Of a stretch of DNA of 64,000 nt, positions 1 through 13,386 are shown one piece after another (the first letter of the stretch is position 1; every line of letters begins with the position of its first letter). A program made the translations under genes and the position numbers. The DNA is from Istiophorus platypterus (taxonomy: Eukaryota > Chordata > Actinopteri > Istiophoriformes > Istiophoridae), in contig CM029129.1 in NCBI GenBank assembly GCA_016859345.1, forward strand, positions 18,582,946 to 18,646,945, written 5' to 3'. The notes under the pieces are model-generated. The model was not told where the DNA came from, ran no database searches, and worked only from the letters and a program-made list of their open reading frames with translations.

Positions 1-1747
1 CGTTTGAGCCCTGGAATGTGTTAGGTTGGTGTTTTGATTGGCTGCCGCTGCGAGACAGTGTTCCTGTGGTGTTTTCTCTCTCTCTCCCTCTCGCTCTCTC
101 CCTGCCCGGAGTGGAGGTTGACCTCAAGGACCAGCTTACCATCCGCATATCACAGCCTTTAACATCACAGGGGAGAAATGCAAGACTCGCCCTGGATCAA
201 AGTCACTGGAAGTTTCGTAGTTTTCCCACAGAAGTGTTTCACTTCTGACCTGTGGCCACTTTCTTTTACACTTGTTCTGCTTCTCAGTATAACAGCATAT
301 ACTGTATCTGTCACTGCAACGGCTGCTACAGTCCTGTTAGTATTTTAAAAGGTAAAATAAGATATAGTGTGTTTTATTAGCAGAATTACTTTGTTAGATT
401 TCTTAGAAACAACACAGGGGTCATTTTTAGAGAACTTATACATTTTTAACAATTAAAAAAATTTCAGTCTTTGCAACTGTTGTCGATCATATTTCCAACT
501 GCTTATCAGTGCAGACGGATTGCGTGACAACTGATTTATTGTTGCTATCAGACATTGTTTTCCCTAGTTATTAAAAGCAAATGGAAAAGCACAGTTTCTA
601 TTGCAGCAATTTTCTTGCTCAAATTAGGAGGTTTACTCCAGCCCCTGTGAAAATGTTGTCAGTGTTTGTGTTAATTAAAGGTTGTGGTCTGCTGCACAGG
701 GGACCTGTGTTATAATTCCTCAATTTACTGGTAAGCATTGTAAAATAAGAGATTATTTGCAGTATTTTCCCTCAGAAAAAAAAACAAAACTGGGCAGCTT
801 TCTTGTGAAAACAGGAATGAAGGAAAATGACCAATCTGGGACCACACTCTGTCCTCAGTGATGCAAATACCGGGTCTTCTCAACTGAAAATTTTAGATTA
901 ATTTTGCGTTTTAAGGGCATTGTGTGAAAATTAAAAAATCCTCACCGAGAAAATGTTTCCAGGCTCATGCAGCCGCGGTTCAGTTTTCCCGAACGTTTGT
1001 ACGCTGAGAACTTCATATCACTGGTAAATGTTCAAAAGGATTTAAGGAAACACAGAAGATGTCAGTGGTACTTAATCCCCTGCTCCTCAGAGTTATGTGT
1101 CCTGATTATAAGCCAGTTGTGCCTGTAGTTGGCTGCGATAATGTGTGGAAATCCCTTAATCCTGTGGCCCACACATGATAGCATTTGCACAGGGAGTACA
1201 GTTCATCAGGTCACGTGTACATGTATATGCATTCACTTATTCATATATACCTTAGTCTATGCAGGCTTTGTGTGGTCGTATTCTGTGTTTTGTGTTAATT
1301 TTTATGTTGCACTTTGCTGTTTATGCTGTTATGCTATTTTTTGCGTCACCTCTACCACACACATGCAGCTGTACAGACTGCAACTCACAAATTTAAGAAA
1401 GCTCACATGCAACCTGTCACCCAGACTACATTTCTATGGCAGATATTGTTTTATAGCTGTGGCGTGTTCATTTTTCCTTTATGAGAAAATGTCTGTACTG
1501 TATTGTGCTATTTGCTTGGAATCCAAAAGTTCGTCTGCTTCCATCTCTTGTGCTACAAGACGGAACAGCACTAAGAAACTCACTCTAGTGACAGATTTAT
1601 TAAAAACATAGCTTGACTATAAATTAAACACACAATCATTCAAAGCAAAAATAACAATCGTGATATTCATATTTTGCTTAACTGAACAGAAGCACGCAGG
1701 AAATCTCTCTCAATCATCTCACAAAAGGCTGTGTAACAGAAACCCAT

Positions 1748-1870
1748 AGAATATGATCCACATTGTTTTCATACTCTTCAAAGTTTTTGGTCGCCCCTTG
1801 TGTATTGAATGCATCTGCATTTGCTATTTTCTCCTCATTCTATGTGGGTCTTTCCTTTAAGTTTTCAGTT
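1748..1870 (-). mobile_element. Short relic of a Tc1-like transposon
   Basis: This segment resembles the relic at 45050-45320. Both contain the pattern TGATyCACAT..TTTTCATA, then GCATCTGCATTTG followed by a TTCTCC-like stretch, in the same order and with similar spacing. In the second copy the reverse strand encodes a piece of Tc1-type transposase, so this copy is inferred to be a smaller, older piece of the same family. No terminal repeats or open frame remain. Confidence 0.4.
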
Positions 1871-3926
1871 GTCTGAATGGGACGGACAGATAGATATGCG
1901 TGCAGGAAGTGGTGCACCAATTTTTGTCTCCTCCCTGAATTTCTGAGACACCAGGGAAATGTCAGCAAATTTTTGTTCCTTTGTTTTGCTGCAATCTTAA
2001 GGCTATGTTTTCCATAGGAACTGATTGAGTTTAAATGGTTATGTTAAAATAACAGTGCTGCATGGCTCTGGGAGATTTTGCTTGGTGTCTGGGAACGTTC
2101 TTTCGCAGGAAACTCAGACATTAGAAGAGACCTTAGATGTTTGTGGCCAGAAATAAGCACCTTGTGTGCGTCTTCCATGACTCCCCACAGGACGGTCGGT
2201 GGTTCATCTTGCACCCATTTTCAAAGCACATACACGCTTCAGTCCCACAGAGTCCTATTCTCCCTTTTCCCTGTGTGGTTCGCTGCCTCCCGTCTGCTTT
2301 TTCAGTCCTCCTCTCGGCGCGATGAGCCCTCTCCCACTCAGAACCTAAGCCTACGCACCAGCATCCAATTCCCACATCTTCTTTGGCTTCGTTGCTGAAA
2401 AAAAAAAAAAAAAAAATCAATGCAATGTGCAGCATATGTCTCGGCCTCTTGCCAGTTTTTAGATCCACGCTCACAAATCAGGCTGATTCGACTGTTTTCA
2501 GATGATTGTGTCTGTTATTATCCTGTTATCAGTAGTTAGGCTATGAAAAAGAAGCTAATCCTTGTGAAAACATTGATTAAATGTGAAAGATTCATCTGAA
2601 ACCTGTGTGACTTTGAAACTTGATTTGTCCTCGATTTCCGAGTATAATGTCCAAAAATCCAATAATGCCGTTGTATTAGGAGGACATCTCGTCATTTTAT
2701 TCCATTAAATGTGTCATTTAGCATGTTTTCTTACTTCCTCCAATCCTACACTGGATGTTTGGTATTTTGATTATCTCGTCAGCCAACCCTGCTTCTAGTC
2801 TCCCCGCAGCTCCTCATCTCTCTCCTTCATCGATTCCTCCTCCATCCAGTTACACCGTGTTCACCATCCTTTCCCATCTAAGGCATTATTCACCCTCATC
2901 ACTACTGAATGCCGGTGCCAGCCATTAATCTCACGCTGCTCCCAGCAGTGTAACGCAGGAATATACATCTGCAGCTACACTGTTATTGGACACCAGGCCA
3001 TGGCAGGGAAAGCTGGGCCATGAACTCCAGCCTTTGTAACCTTCCCCTACAACATGTGCGCTGGATGTTTGTTGTGGAGTCAAAATTGAGTGAAGACTAT
3101 AAAAATTCATCCTCCAACAAACCTGTTCATGACATACGGACACACCAGCAAAGTGTTTTTTGTTTTTTTATGGGGGTGTGTCCAGATAACCTCAGGATTC
3201 TGCTGACTGCTCGGGATGTCAAACGCGTTTCGACAGGCTGAATTGTTGAATCAGGTCTCTGCCCATGGATCCACGCTGACCCTGGAACTCAACACCTCAG
3301 ACAGGACATCCGATGGTGTCGAGCCGGCGGCATCTGAGCAGCATCCTGGCCGGTCTGTTCGCTCCGTCTGGCATTCCTGGGATAACACGGGAGTAGGTCG
3401 GAGCTCGGAACGAAATTCCCAAAACCCTTGACCTGTCAGGAGTGTGTGCGTGTGTTGGGGGGGGGGTCGTGACTCACAAAGAGAGAGACTCCTCGGATGG
3501 TTGATATTTGTGCACTTTCACTTCAGGCTGTCAGGCTGATTGATGCACGTCTGCTGCTGTGTACACTTATTCTACAACTTGTAGAGGGTGTTTACTATTA
3601 TTTCTTTAAAATTTGAAACATCAGTCAATTTGGAAAGGAAAGGAAGTAATAAGGAAAATATCAGAATTTATTAAGCCATTCAATAAGGAAGCCTAACATG
3701 TCTGTTGGTACAGTTTGTACAGCTGCCATCTAGGGTCAGATTTGTGACTTGAGTGACCAGAGATGCTAAGGAAAGCTTTTTCCTGGCAACGCAGCTCAGC
3801 TGCCAGTTGTGCGCATAAGTGTGTTGGGCACGACTGTGTCTTATAAGTGTGTGTGTCAAGGGATTGAAAGAGATCCTTGTTTGGGTGAGTGGGTGGGTTT
3901 GGGTCGTGGAGACCATGTAGGTTTAG

Positions 3927-3933
<7 letters not shown>

Positions 3934-3966
<33 letters not shown>
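3934..3966. repeat. (GA)n microsatellite upstream of stard13
   Basis: A near-perfect GA dinucleotide array of about 33 bp follows a short GT run, giving a compound (TG)n(AG)n tract. It lies about 600 bp before the exon 1a start codon. Confidence 0.95.
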
Positions 3967-3968
<2 letters not shown>

Positions 3969-4089
3969 CTGCACATGGGGAGTGGGGAAACCGCCTCTCA
4001 CATCTGGCTCGCCTTGTCAGCGCTCCAGTCTCACATGCAGAAGTTGTGTTGAAACATTTCTGCACCTTCGCCCCACAAACTGACGAGTC

Positions 4090-4567
4090 GGGCAGGAGGA
4101 GGAGGAGGAGGAGGAGGAGGAGGGAGGGGGGCGAAGGGAGGATTGTGAGAAATACTGCATCAATTAAAATCAGTACTTCTCTAGCGGGTCCGGAGGCTGC
4201 CGGTAGGACCTCATCCGCCTCCGCTGGTGCAGGAAGGTGACGCAGCGCCGAGAGGAGCTTTACCACCAGGTGAAGCGGCGACGGCCATTGCGGCAGCCGG
4301 GACGCAGCGGCGGCGGCGGCGGCAGCAGCCGGGGCGCGCACCGTCCCGTCCGGTGCCGCTCACGTTGGAATAAAAAAGACGCCTGAGGAATAACCGGTCG
4401 TTGACGGAGCGCCGGTGGTTTTTATTTTTGTTTGTTTCTTTTCGGGGTTTTTTGTTTGTTTTTTTTTTTGTTGTTTTTGTTTTGTTTTTGTTTTGTTTTG
4501 TTTTGTTTGTTTTTTTTTTGTTTTTTCAACGTCCGTGGTGGAGAAATATGCGTCCGGTCGCACCGCA
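4090..4567 (+). promoter_or_regulatory. stard13: Probable promoter and 5' UTR of stard13 exon 1a
   Basis: The sequence becomes GC- and CpG-rich from about 4180 to 4400, including CGG repeats near 4308-4323, directly before the first ATG of exon 1a. It begins with a (GAG)n array at about 4094-4123. It ends in a T-rich tract with repeated TTTTG units from about 4420 to 4530. No ATG in the exon 1a frame precedes 4568. The transcription start cannot be placed from sequence alone, and I see no reliable TATA box. The promoter assignment is an inference from CpG richness and position. Confidence 0.5.
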
Positions 4568-4691
4568 ATGACGACCCGGCGAAAATCTGCCAAGCTACAG
4601 CTGCGGCGGTCGATCAGCGAGCAGCTGAGGGACTCCACGTCCAAGGCTTGGGATCTGCTCTGGAGGAATGTCCGGGAGAGACGGCTGGCAG
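4568..4691 (+). CDS. stard13: stard13 alternative first coding exon 1a
   Basis: It encodes 41 residues beginning MTTRRKSAKLQLRRSISEQL and ending RNVRERRLA plus one base. The donor is GCAG|GTTAGA. The remaining G joins exon 2 (AG ATT GAG) to give Glu-Ile-Glu-Ala. The peptide is strongly basic and closely resembles the short N-terminus known for a STARD13 isoform, which supports the start. The ATG at 4568 is the first in its frame after the GC-rich region. This form lacks the acidic extension of exon 1b. Confidence 0.9.
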
Positions 4692-5417
4692 GTTAGAGAA
4701 AGAGAAAGAGAGAGAAAAAACACACTGGAAGTGAAACTTGTTGTCATGTGAGGAATGCACTTTGTTCTCATTTCTGAGTGACACAAGTCTGTCAGATAGG
4801 TCCGTTGTCTCCTGACACCCTATTTGCGTCCCTAGGGAGAAAAAAAATGCAACAGAAATATAAACCCTGGTATGAAAATTGATTCCTGAGCGCATGATTA
4901 TTTTCCCCTTTTGCTTGTCACTGTTGGAGGTCGTCGTTTCTAAGTGCCCCTAAGAAGGATACGGGCCTTGTAAACAACTTGGCTGAATAATATTAGAAGG
5001 ACGTGGAAGAATGAATAAAACCAAAGTTTATCTCGGTCTACGCTGCACGGAGCCCGTGTGTTGTGCTCGCGGCGGCATGCGCGAGGGCGCTCCCTGATAT
5101 TTTGGGAAGGTCATTGTCAAATTTAGTGCCCGGACGGCGCAGGCATGTACACGGACGTGGACGAGAGTCCTGCCAGGGTCCCGGACGCCAGCCGGCCGCC
5201 ACTGGTCGTCCCCGGCCCGGAGGGAAAGGGGTTTTTTTTAAATAAGAAAACTGCATGTTGCAAGGGAGGGATGTTTTACTTCGATTTCTATCTGCATGGA
5301 GTCCAAAAAAAAAAATAAATAAAAAAATTTCTAATGTGGGCTGAGCGCCAATGCACCAAGTTTGGAGGGTCAGTCGGTTTGCTCTATATTTACTGTGGCC
5401 TGGATGCGCTGAGTTAG

Positions 5418-5460
<43 letters not shown>

Positions 5461-5930
5461 AGCTGCGAGTCAGAGAGGGAGGAAAGTAAGGGAAGGCGAG
5501 GAGGGAGAGAGAGAGAGAGATAGAGAGAGAGAGAGGGAGAGAGAGAGAGAGATGCGGAGAGCTGCAGCTGTCTCCTCGGTTTAACACAATTACCGTGATG
5601 CTCGTCTCTCGGGCAAAAAGAAAAAAGAGGAATGAAACCGCGAACATCACCGAACGAACGACGGAAAACGACGCGGGTCGGAGCCGCCGCGTCCGTCAGG
5701 CCGACCGAAACGTTACCTGGGCCCCGCCGAGGATTCATTTCAGCACCTCATTAACAGCCGTGATTAATATTGCTTTATCGGCGCTTGGCACATGAATTAA
5801 TGAGAGAGGGGATATCGGTCAAATGGGGGATCGGAGAGAACACCTGCCGCCCCAGTAATCCTCTTTATCCCCCTTACATCTCACCCCTTTATCCCGTCCT
5901 CCAGCCAGATCCTACCTCCCCCAACACTCA

Positions 5931-5981
<51 letters not shown>

Positions 5982-6831
5982 ACACCACACACACCCCTTA
6001 AAGCCACAGCCCCCCCCCCTCATCAGCTCACAAGGCACACAGATCACCTCTTTCTGGATCAGAGTTGGAGATGGGGGGGGGGGTCCTTAAAATGTGCACA
6101 TCTGGCCTTATACTTATGCTGGTATTCAGCATTGAATATTCCACCCTATAAATTAGAAAAAAAGACAATGGGGTAACATATCAGGACGTCCAGATTGAGA
6201 GTTGGAAGAATGCTTTAAAATTTGAAACTGTTTTATTTATGATTTCATTTGTCATTTCTGTGCCTGGACAGCAAAAAAAAACAACAACAAAAACAGCAAC
6301 AACAACAACAACAAGCACAAAACAACTGTAATTGACCTCGACACAAAATTAGAAAAATTACTAAAGGAAAGGCAGCGACAAATAGTGTATCCGAGACAAA
6401 AAAGCTCATATAGCTGAGCACTTGTGCACAAAAGGAGAACATATTGGTCACAGAATAAGTCCAGATATCACCTGGACTAAGCAAAAGAATCGATGTCACA
6501 GAGGCAACAAAAAGGGAACGTTTTCTTGTGTATGTAAATCGTAACTGGTTGGATGCATTAATGAACAAACGCACGGATCAGGGTCCCAAAGATATGTCCT
6601 GAAAAGTGACCCAGTGGTGAAGTTTATTTGATTACGTTTATGGTTTCATTCAATCATCGGTATGTTTGTGTGAGTGTGTGTGTGTGTGTGTGTGCGTGTG
6701 TGTGAAAAATGAGAATTCATAATAGCACCTGGATTTAGTTGTAATCCCACAGAGTTTTAGGTTAGCAGTGGGGGTCGGATCTCCCTTTGCGTGTGGGATT
6801 TGCGGGTCTTAGTTGCTCTGGTGTGAGTGAT

Positions 6832-6865
<34 letters not shown>

Positions 6866-8290
6866 GGTGTGTTAGAAAACAAGGATTGCAGATAAAGGAA
6901 TTTAAACAGATCTGAAGACCTGACCTTGAATCATCTCTTCCCAATGAGCCTTTTTTCTCATTCTGTAGTTGTGAGCTTGCCATCCACACCTACCCGGTCT
7001 TCCACTGCTGTACTAAAAATACTCAGCGAGCTGTGAGTAAAACCCAGTGATTGTACCGTTGAATTATGTTCAGTGCTGCGTGTCCAAGGGCTTCCTGCTG
7101 ATCAAAGCGAATTTCATCTTTGTGCCGCTGAAAGCATTTATAGAAGAAGAAATCAGGAGCCACTTTGTGCGTTCACAGACAATCTCAAGGCTGAATCGAC
7201 AAACTGAGGTTGTCATCAGTGGTTCAGGCTTTTAGCAACATTTCCAAAAGGTTCATCTTCTCATGTTTCTTCCAAACAAATCTCATTTACCTGTGTTAAC
7301 AATACCCTTCTGCCTATATAGGTGCAGAATATGCAAGATACCGCTGCTGAAGCACACACATTTTAACATGTCAATTTTATGATAAATTTCGATATATATT
7401 TTGTTAGATTAGTTCGCCTCTAGTCACATTTCAGATATATTTTTTAAATCTCTTTGCCCGAAGTACAATCTGAAATGCTCAGGCATGGAGTCCCTTGGCT
7501 GTATCTAAGTCAAAGGTTAAAGATTAAAGGTGACCGGGCTTTGACAGTCACGACCCTGATGCCCGGAAAAACCCTGAGCGCGGAGCTTGGAGCGGTTAAG
7601 ATAGGGTCATCACTAAAAATGTCTAAAAATGGCTTTTCTTTATGAGATCTGCAGTTTTTTTTCCCTCCTAATTCCATCTCTCTCTTTCTCTTTATATTTC
7701 CACTGTCTTTCACTCCTGCTTCTATCTTTGTGAGTGGTATCAATGAAGAAAATCCATTGCATTGCAGAGGACTGTAGTCGCAGGCCTGTGGCTGGTTTTT
7801 CAGTCTGCTCTTTGGTTTGCCAGCTCGGTTGCTGCCCTGTCTTGGCCGGCTGTAACTGAGAGATGTTTATTATATCACTGACCGCTTACTACAGCCCTGC
7901 CCTGTGCCAGTCCATTTACACACATCTATTTAGCTCGCTATCACTTTACTGCGTCAGCTTGCCGTGCCCTGTCCCAGTGGTAATGTTTGCTCTGTGCTCT
8001 GGGACATGTCTATTTATTATTTTTTTGAATGTTCTGTTTCTTATGTCCGTTTAATCTAGACTGATGTTTTTTTTCTTCTCAGATTGCCTCAAGGGGGCAG
8101 TCTTATCAAATCTAAATAAAACTACAGACTTAAAATTTCACAGTCACGCCGACTTTGTTTGACTTAGCACGACTCGGGATGTGAGTTAATGCATATTTCT
8201 GGGATTTTCGAGCCGTTCACTACCACCTCTCTGACAGCGTGTGACTTGCAGTCCAAAAGCTTCTCTGTGATGCTTCACTACTGCAAGATC

Positions 8291-8351
<61 letters not shown>

Positions 8352-8966
8352 ACTGCTGACCTGAAACTGACTTTACTATGACCTACTTTTTCAGATGCAC
8401 CCCCATCCTGCTAATGCCCCCCCCCCCCCCCGTCTGTTACCTCCCTAAAAATGAATTAAAATGACCCCCTATATCCTCTAGTCCAGGCAAATCACTGCTC
8501 CGCCAAACTAGGTCAAAGTATGAACCAGCCTCCTCCTCTCACTGCATTCCATACATTTACCCGCTAACCCGGCTACTGTATGGCAACATTCGGTCACACA
8601 TTAGCATTGCTTACTATAGCTGCTCTGTGCCAGATTCCCGTTGGATGTATCTATCTGAGCTATCTGAGGCCCAAGCAGGGATTGCGAGTGGTGTGCATGT
8701 GTTGGACCCGTTATGTTAAATGTCATGTGGTATGAACGCGTGTGGATCCAGAGACCGTTTCTCAATGGCATTACAGTCCTGCTCGGCATTAGTAACAATT
8801 GCTTTGGTCCTACATACATTCCTCAGCGAGGTCTCACACACCCACACACTCCCTATTGTTCTGCCCTTTTCCCTTTTCACATTGGGATGTGGCCCTAGGG
8901 ATCGTGTTTTTCTCCAGAACTTTTCCCTCTCTCCTCACATCTCCTATCCTAGATGTGCCCTTCTCT

Positions 8967-9030
<64 letters not shown>

Positions 9031-11191
9031 TATATACAGTCATATGCACATTTGCCCAGGGCATGTACCAAATTGTGTCTTTGGCAGAGCTTCAGGAAGC
9101 AAGGCAGTGTTCCCTGAGCTCTCGTACCATTGGCTGATGGTCATGTGACCAAAGGAAATACTTTCTGGAAGCAAGAGTTTGTGAGTTTTCCTCCCATCAC
9201 AGCCGAGACGTCAGTGTGTGTGTGAGTGTGTGTGTGTTCGTGCGTGTGTGTTTGTTTGTATCAGCGGGAGAACAAGGTCCGTCATCTGAGTCAGGTGGTG
9301 TGATGAAGCTTGTGTGTTTGGTGGACTTTGGTGAGCTGAAAGGAGGAGGCGGGCGGGTGGGGAGCTGATTTCAGCTTCCAGTGAGGGCATGTTAGAGGCA
9401 GGAATTCACAAGGAGTGCTCACACAACAGCTCATCAGGGCGAGAGGGAGGGAAGGCTTGTGGGTTGACAAGGATCAGATCATGCAATGGAGGTTGTAGAC
9501 AGCAGTCTGAGTGCTACGGAAGACGAGGACACTGCAGTAAATACTGACAGTGTGGCTGCCTCAGCAAACTGTGACGGTGGTGCAGACGAAGCAAATGCTG
9601 CAGGGAATGAAGAGGCAGTAAATAACAATCTGGACAATGCGGACAATGCAAACGCCATAGGAACTGCCAAAGACGGAGATAACATTGGTGCCGAGGTTAT
9701 CAGAAAAATCAAAGACCTCATGAGTGAAACCGTCGCTGACGGTGTGGACAGCGTCGGGGACGATGCACAGAGTGCTGACGCCGTCAGCGCCGGGGGCAGC
9801 GCGGACGGCGCTGATGTCACACACAGCACGAGCATGGAGATCGATGACACCGCGGACAGCGTGGATCAAAGTGCCAAGGGCGACAGCAACGACTGCGACA
9901 GCGACGGCGACAGCACCAACGAGAGGACCTGTCTGGAGGCCATGACCCCCGACGGGCAGGACCACTACCTGAGGCTGGGCGACACGCCTCAGCGGCGCTC
10001 CGCCCTGCGCCTCTCACGCATCATTGCCCGTCAGCAGCTGCTGCGGAGGCTGGGAAAAGGTAGAAATAGAGAGAGTTGTGGCAGAGTTATAATGTGTCCG
10101 TCTTTTTTTTAATTGTTGGAATATTACTGTGATTAGATTTGCGACCGTGGCCTGAGTCTGACTTCATTTGTTGACAGTGCCATTAGAGCTTTTCAGGCTG
10201 CTTGTAAATTTCCCTCTAGTGTTGTTATTTTTCTCCTGTGGATGAACTCGAGAGACTCTTCATCTGCTTGTCCAGTCCGAGATAGAGAAGAGAAATGGGT
10301 GCAGATTTGAACAATGTGAGCTTTGATAAAAATGTGTCTGTTTCAAAACACAGGGAGGAAGTTTCTGATTACAGGCTTTTCATGTGAGGTTCCGTCTTCC
10401 TCGCCCAGGGTTTCGTCAATATTCTACCTATTCCGCAGAGTTTCTCACAACACCAGAAACAAATGGACACGACATTTAGAGGAAACCCATCCCTCTTTTG
10501 TGTCATCATGCTTTTTACATGCTTTTTTTGACAGGAGCTTACACACTAAAGGTTGCCAGTGCTCTTTACTTCCCTCTGGTTTTACTCAGTTGGACATATG
10601 GAGCCATTTCTCCTTCAAAGATGTGTTTCATAAATCTGAAAGAAGTCATAACAAGCCCAAAAGCGCTGCGGTGTTATTGTTTTTGTCTGTGTCTCCTCCA
10701 CCAAACTCTTCAGTTTTGTATTCCATGGTTACTTCCTCGACTTCCTGTCACATGACTCATGTTTCCCGGTGAGTAAATAGAACATCCCTGTGTTCAAGAA
10801 ATTGTGGAGGATGAGTCACTCTCCTCTGTGGTTTTTTCCACTTGCGTTTTTAGAACACTTGCAACACATCAGGTAGTGTGTGTTATTTGTTCTGGATTAC
10901 AATGATTACTCCGGTATGATAAAGGAGCGGTAACATGTCAGGTCTTGTGTTACGTGCCCGCCCCCCTCGCCTGCTCCATCCCACCCCGCTCCGCTCTGCC
11001 CTGCCCTGCCCTGCTTATAAATTTGAGAGAGAGTGAGACATGACAGTTACGGCTGGTAAGGAATTTAGGTGGAGGAGCAAGTTGACGCCTGTGCTGGGTT
11101 TGGATGATGGTTTGACTTATTTAACTTTCACTCCCTGCCTCTTGCACTAACACACACTTGTCTGATCCTCTTCTTCTGCAATCCTACTCTC

Positions 11192-11226
<35 letters not shown>

Positions 11227-11270
11227 GTCTCACTCACTCACTCACTCACACACACACACACACACACGTA

Positions 11271-11327
<57 letters not shown>

Positions 11328-13347
11328 AAACACATACAGAGACACACACACACACACATTCCCCAGTTGCATTCCATTTCTCAGCAGCTGGTCAACTGTT
11401 AGACAGACTTAAATAAAAAAGAACTCAATGACCTAACCAAACCTACTTTGGATTTTTCTTATAAGTCGTAGTTTTTGATTTATTTTCTCATGGTTCGTGG
11501 CCCCTTCCACCTTTTTCACTTATGTGTGCACGTGATCCACATACAGATGGGTGACAACTTAAAGATGCTATTGTCAATATATTTATAATCACGATGGATC
11601 GAATGACCATATTTAATACTGCTACAGAGCCTTGGACTATGTGGTTTCTGCCCAGCAACAAACAGCGAGAAGACACAGTCAGCAACTAGCTAGTGAACAT
11701 GTTGGAGTGTTTGGCAACTAAAAAAGCCAGACAGTTCCCGCAGGAGATGATAGAGACCAAAAACAGAGCTAAAAGGAATGTACATGTTGGGCTTACATTC
11801 ATCAGCTGGCCAGAAACACAATTCTAATTTAATGCCGATGTTGCTCTGTGTCTGTTGGATGTATATATAGGCAAAAAAAATACCAGCAAGTTCACCTTAT
11901 CAACTTAAAAGGTAATAATAGCGCTGCAATCACAACTTGTTTCTGCTGCCCCCAAAAAGCACCCCCCCCCCCAAAAAAAAAAGACCACTAGAACTTTCCC
12001 CAGGAACCAGGAATCTTTTGAGGATCTTAATTCCCAAGGAAACGAGATGAAAATCCATTTCTTTGGAGAAATAGTTTTATTCCCCTTTCAGGGTCCAGAT
12101 TTTGTTGTCCTTTTTCGCCTCATGTCATCATCATGCTGTATTGATGCACATACAAAATGAGGGGAAACGCAACCATACTGTGGTAAAAGCAAACCCACAA
12201 TGTGCTGGAGGAACTTTTGCCCCTTGGAAAGTTTCTGGACATCAAGTTCTTGGGAAATTAAAGTTCCTCAAGCGTTCAGTGGAATTGAACCTATAGTTGC
12301 TGCATCCCAAATCCATAATAAGCACTAGCAGGTTGGAGGACACTATTCTCCCAAGATGCAATGCACAAAGGAAATTGGAGAGCAATGTCTTGTTCCAAAA
12401 TCTCCTTTATGATTTAGTTGCATTATGACTTTGAAGGCCTCATCATACACTGTGTTCCACCTCATATTCATACTTATGAAACCATTCGGCATTCATTTAT
12501 CCAGATTTTTTCCCTTTGATTTTTCACCTATCTGTATTTTCTTTTAATGGAAGCTCCTTTTTTGTGAGAAACTCTCACTGACTGTATCTGTCATGGTGAA
12601 AAGATAAATTTTCTGTTGACAGTGCCATATTCACCACTACAGCTGGTCCTCTGCCAAACCACGAGGCTGCTCCTCCAAGCCAAGCACTTAATATTTTCCA
12701 TTCAGCCAAATTACGGCACACGCTCTGATCACTAAATGGCCAAAGGAATAAGATGAGCCAAATGCAAACGGTCCCCTTACACCTCTTCCTGTAACCACAG
12801 CCAGAAGCCATATAATCATTTGGCACAAATGTAAATGTATTGCTGTCACACATTGCTTTAACGCCCTCTGCTGGAGAAAAGCGGTCATAACCAAACACAC
12901 CATTTGTTTGCATCCAATTTTTTTTTTTTTTTTTTTTTTTTTACTAATCCTGTCTCTGTAAATTCCACCCTATAAATGCAAAACTCATCACAACCCCAGT
13001 GCTGTTTACAATCGTGGCTAGCTGCTAACTGCTAACTGACAGCGGCCCCGTCAGGCCCCGTCCTCGCGATGCACAGGAGACTCTATGCCTGAACCTGCGG
13101 TGATTTTCATGCCGGTGTTGCTTCTGTTTTACAGTGCATTCCTGAGGGCCCAACATCATCGCACATGAACCACTCAGGGCAGGACAGATATTCCTCTTTA
13201 ACATCTCTCCCTCCCTTTCCTTCCTCCCTCTCTCTCCCATCACTCCTCCTCTGCCTTCTTCACTCTTTTTTTTTTTTCATTGTGACCTTTAAACATTAAG
13301 GACTAAGTGCTTTAGCTTATGTGGGAATATGGCTGCTTTCCAGGCAT

Positions 13348-13386
<39 letters not shown>

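Larger units (their letters stand above)
1..4089. other. Upstream region without a recognised gene
   Basis: No open frame here resembles a known protein, and none continues through plausible splice sites. The stretch is mostly AT-rich, with a CT tract near 80-105, an A run near 2398-2416, a G run near 3460 and a (GA)n microsatellite at 3934-3966. Part of it (about 1748-1870) looks like a decayed Tc1-like transposon and is listed separately. The stretch may contain more distant stard13 regulatory sequence or further upstream first exons, but I cannot show either. Confidence 0.5.
4692..9485 (+). other. Intron between the two stard13 first exons
   Basis: No coding exon is recognised. It contains a GC-rich segment at about 5040-5230, facing (CT)n and (GA)n blocks at 5421-5552, and (CA)n or (GT)n arrays at 5932-5995, 6673-6704, 6832-6862 and 8293-8350. 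There is also a CAA-rich stretch near 6280-6320, a C run near 8418-8431 and a CT/CA compound tract at 8968-9030. The block at about 5740-5850 is rich in TTAAT-type sites and might be a regulatory element or part of the exon 1b promoter region; this is inference. Confidence 0.6.

Noticed and set aside
1129..1611. 160-codon frame upstream of stard13
   Set aside because: Cys- and aromatic-rich random-looking sequence in AT-rich DNA with no similarity or gene structure.
11950..12290. Possible inverted-repeat element (AACTTTCCCCAGGAACC versus a GGAAAGTTTCTGG-like end)
   Set aside because: The arms match only partly and no target duplication is visible; not enough to call an element.
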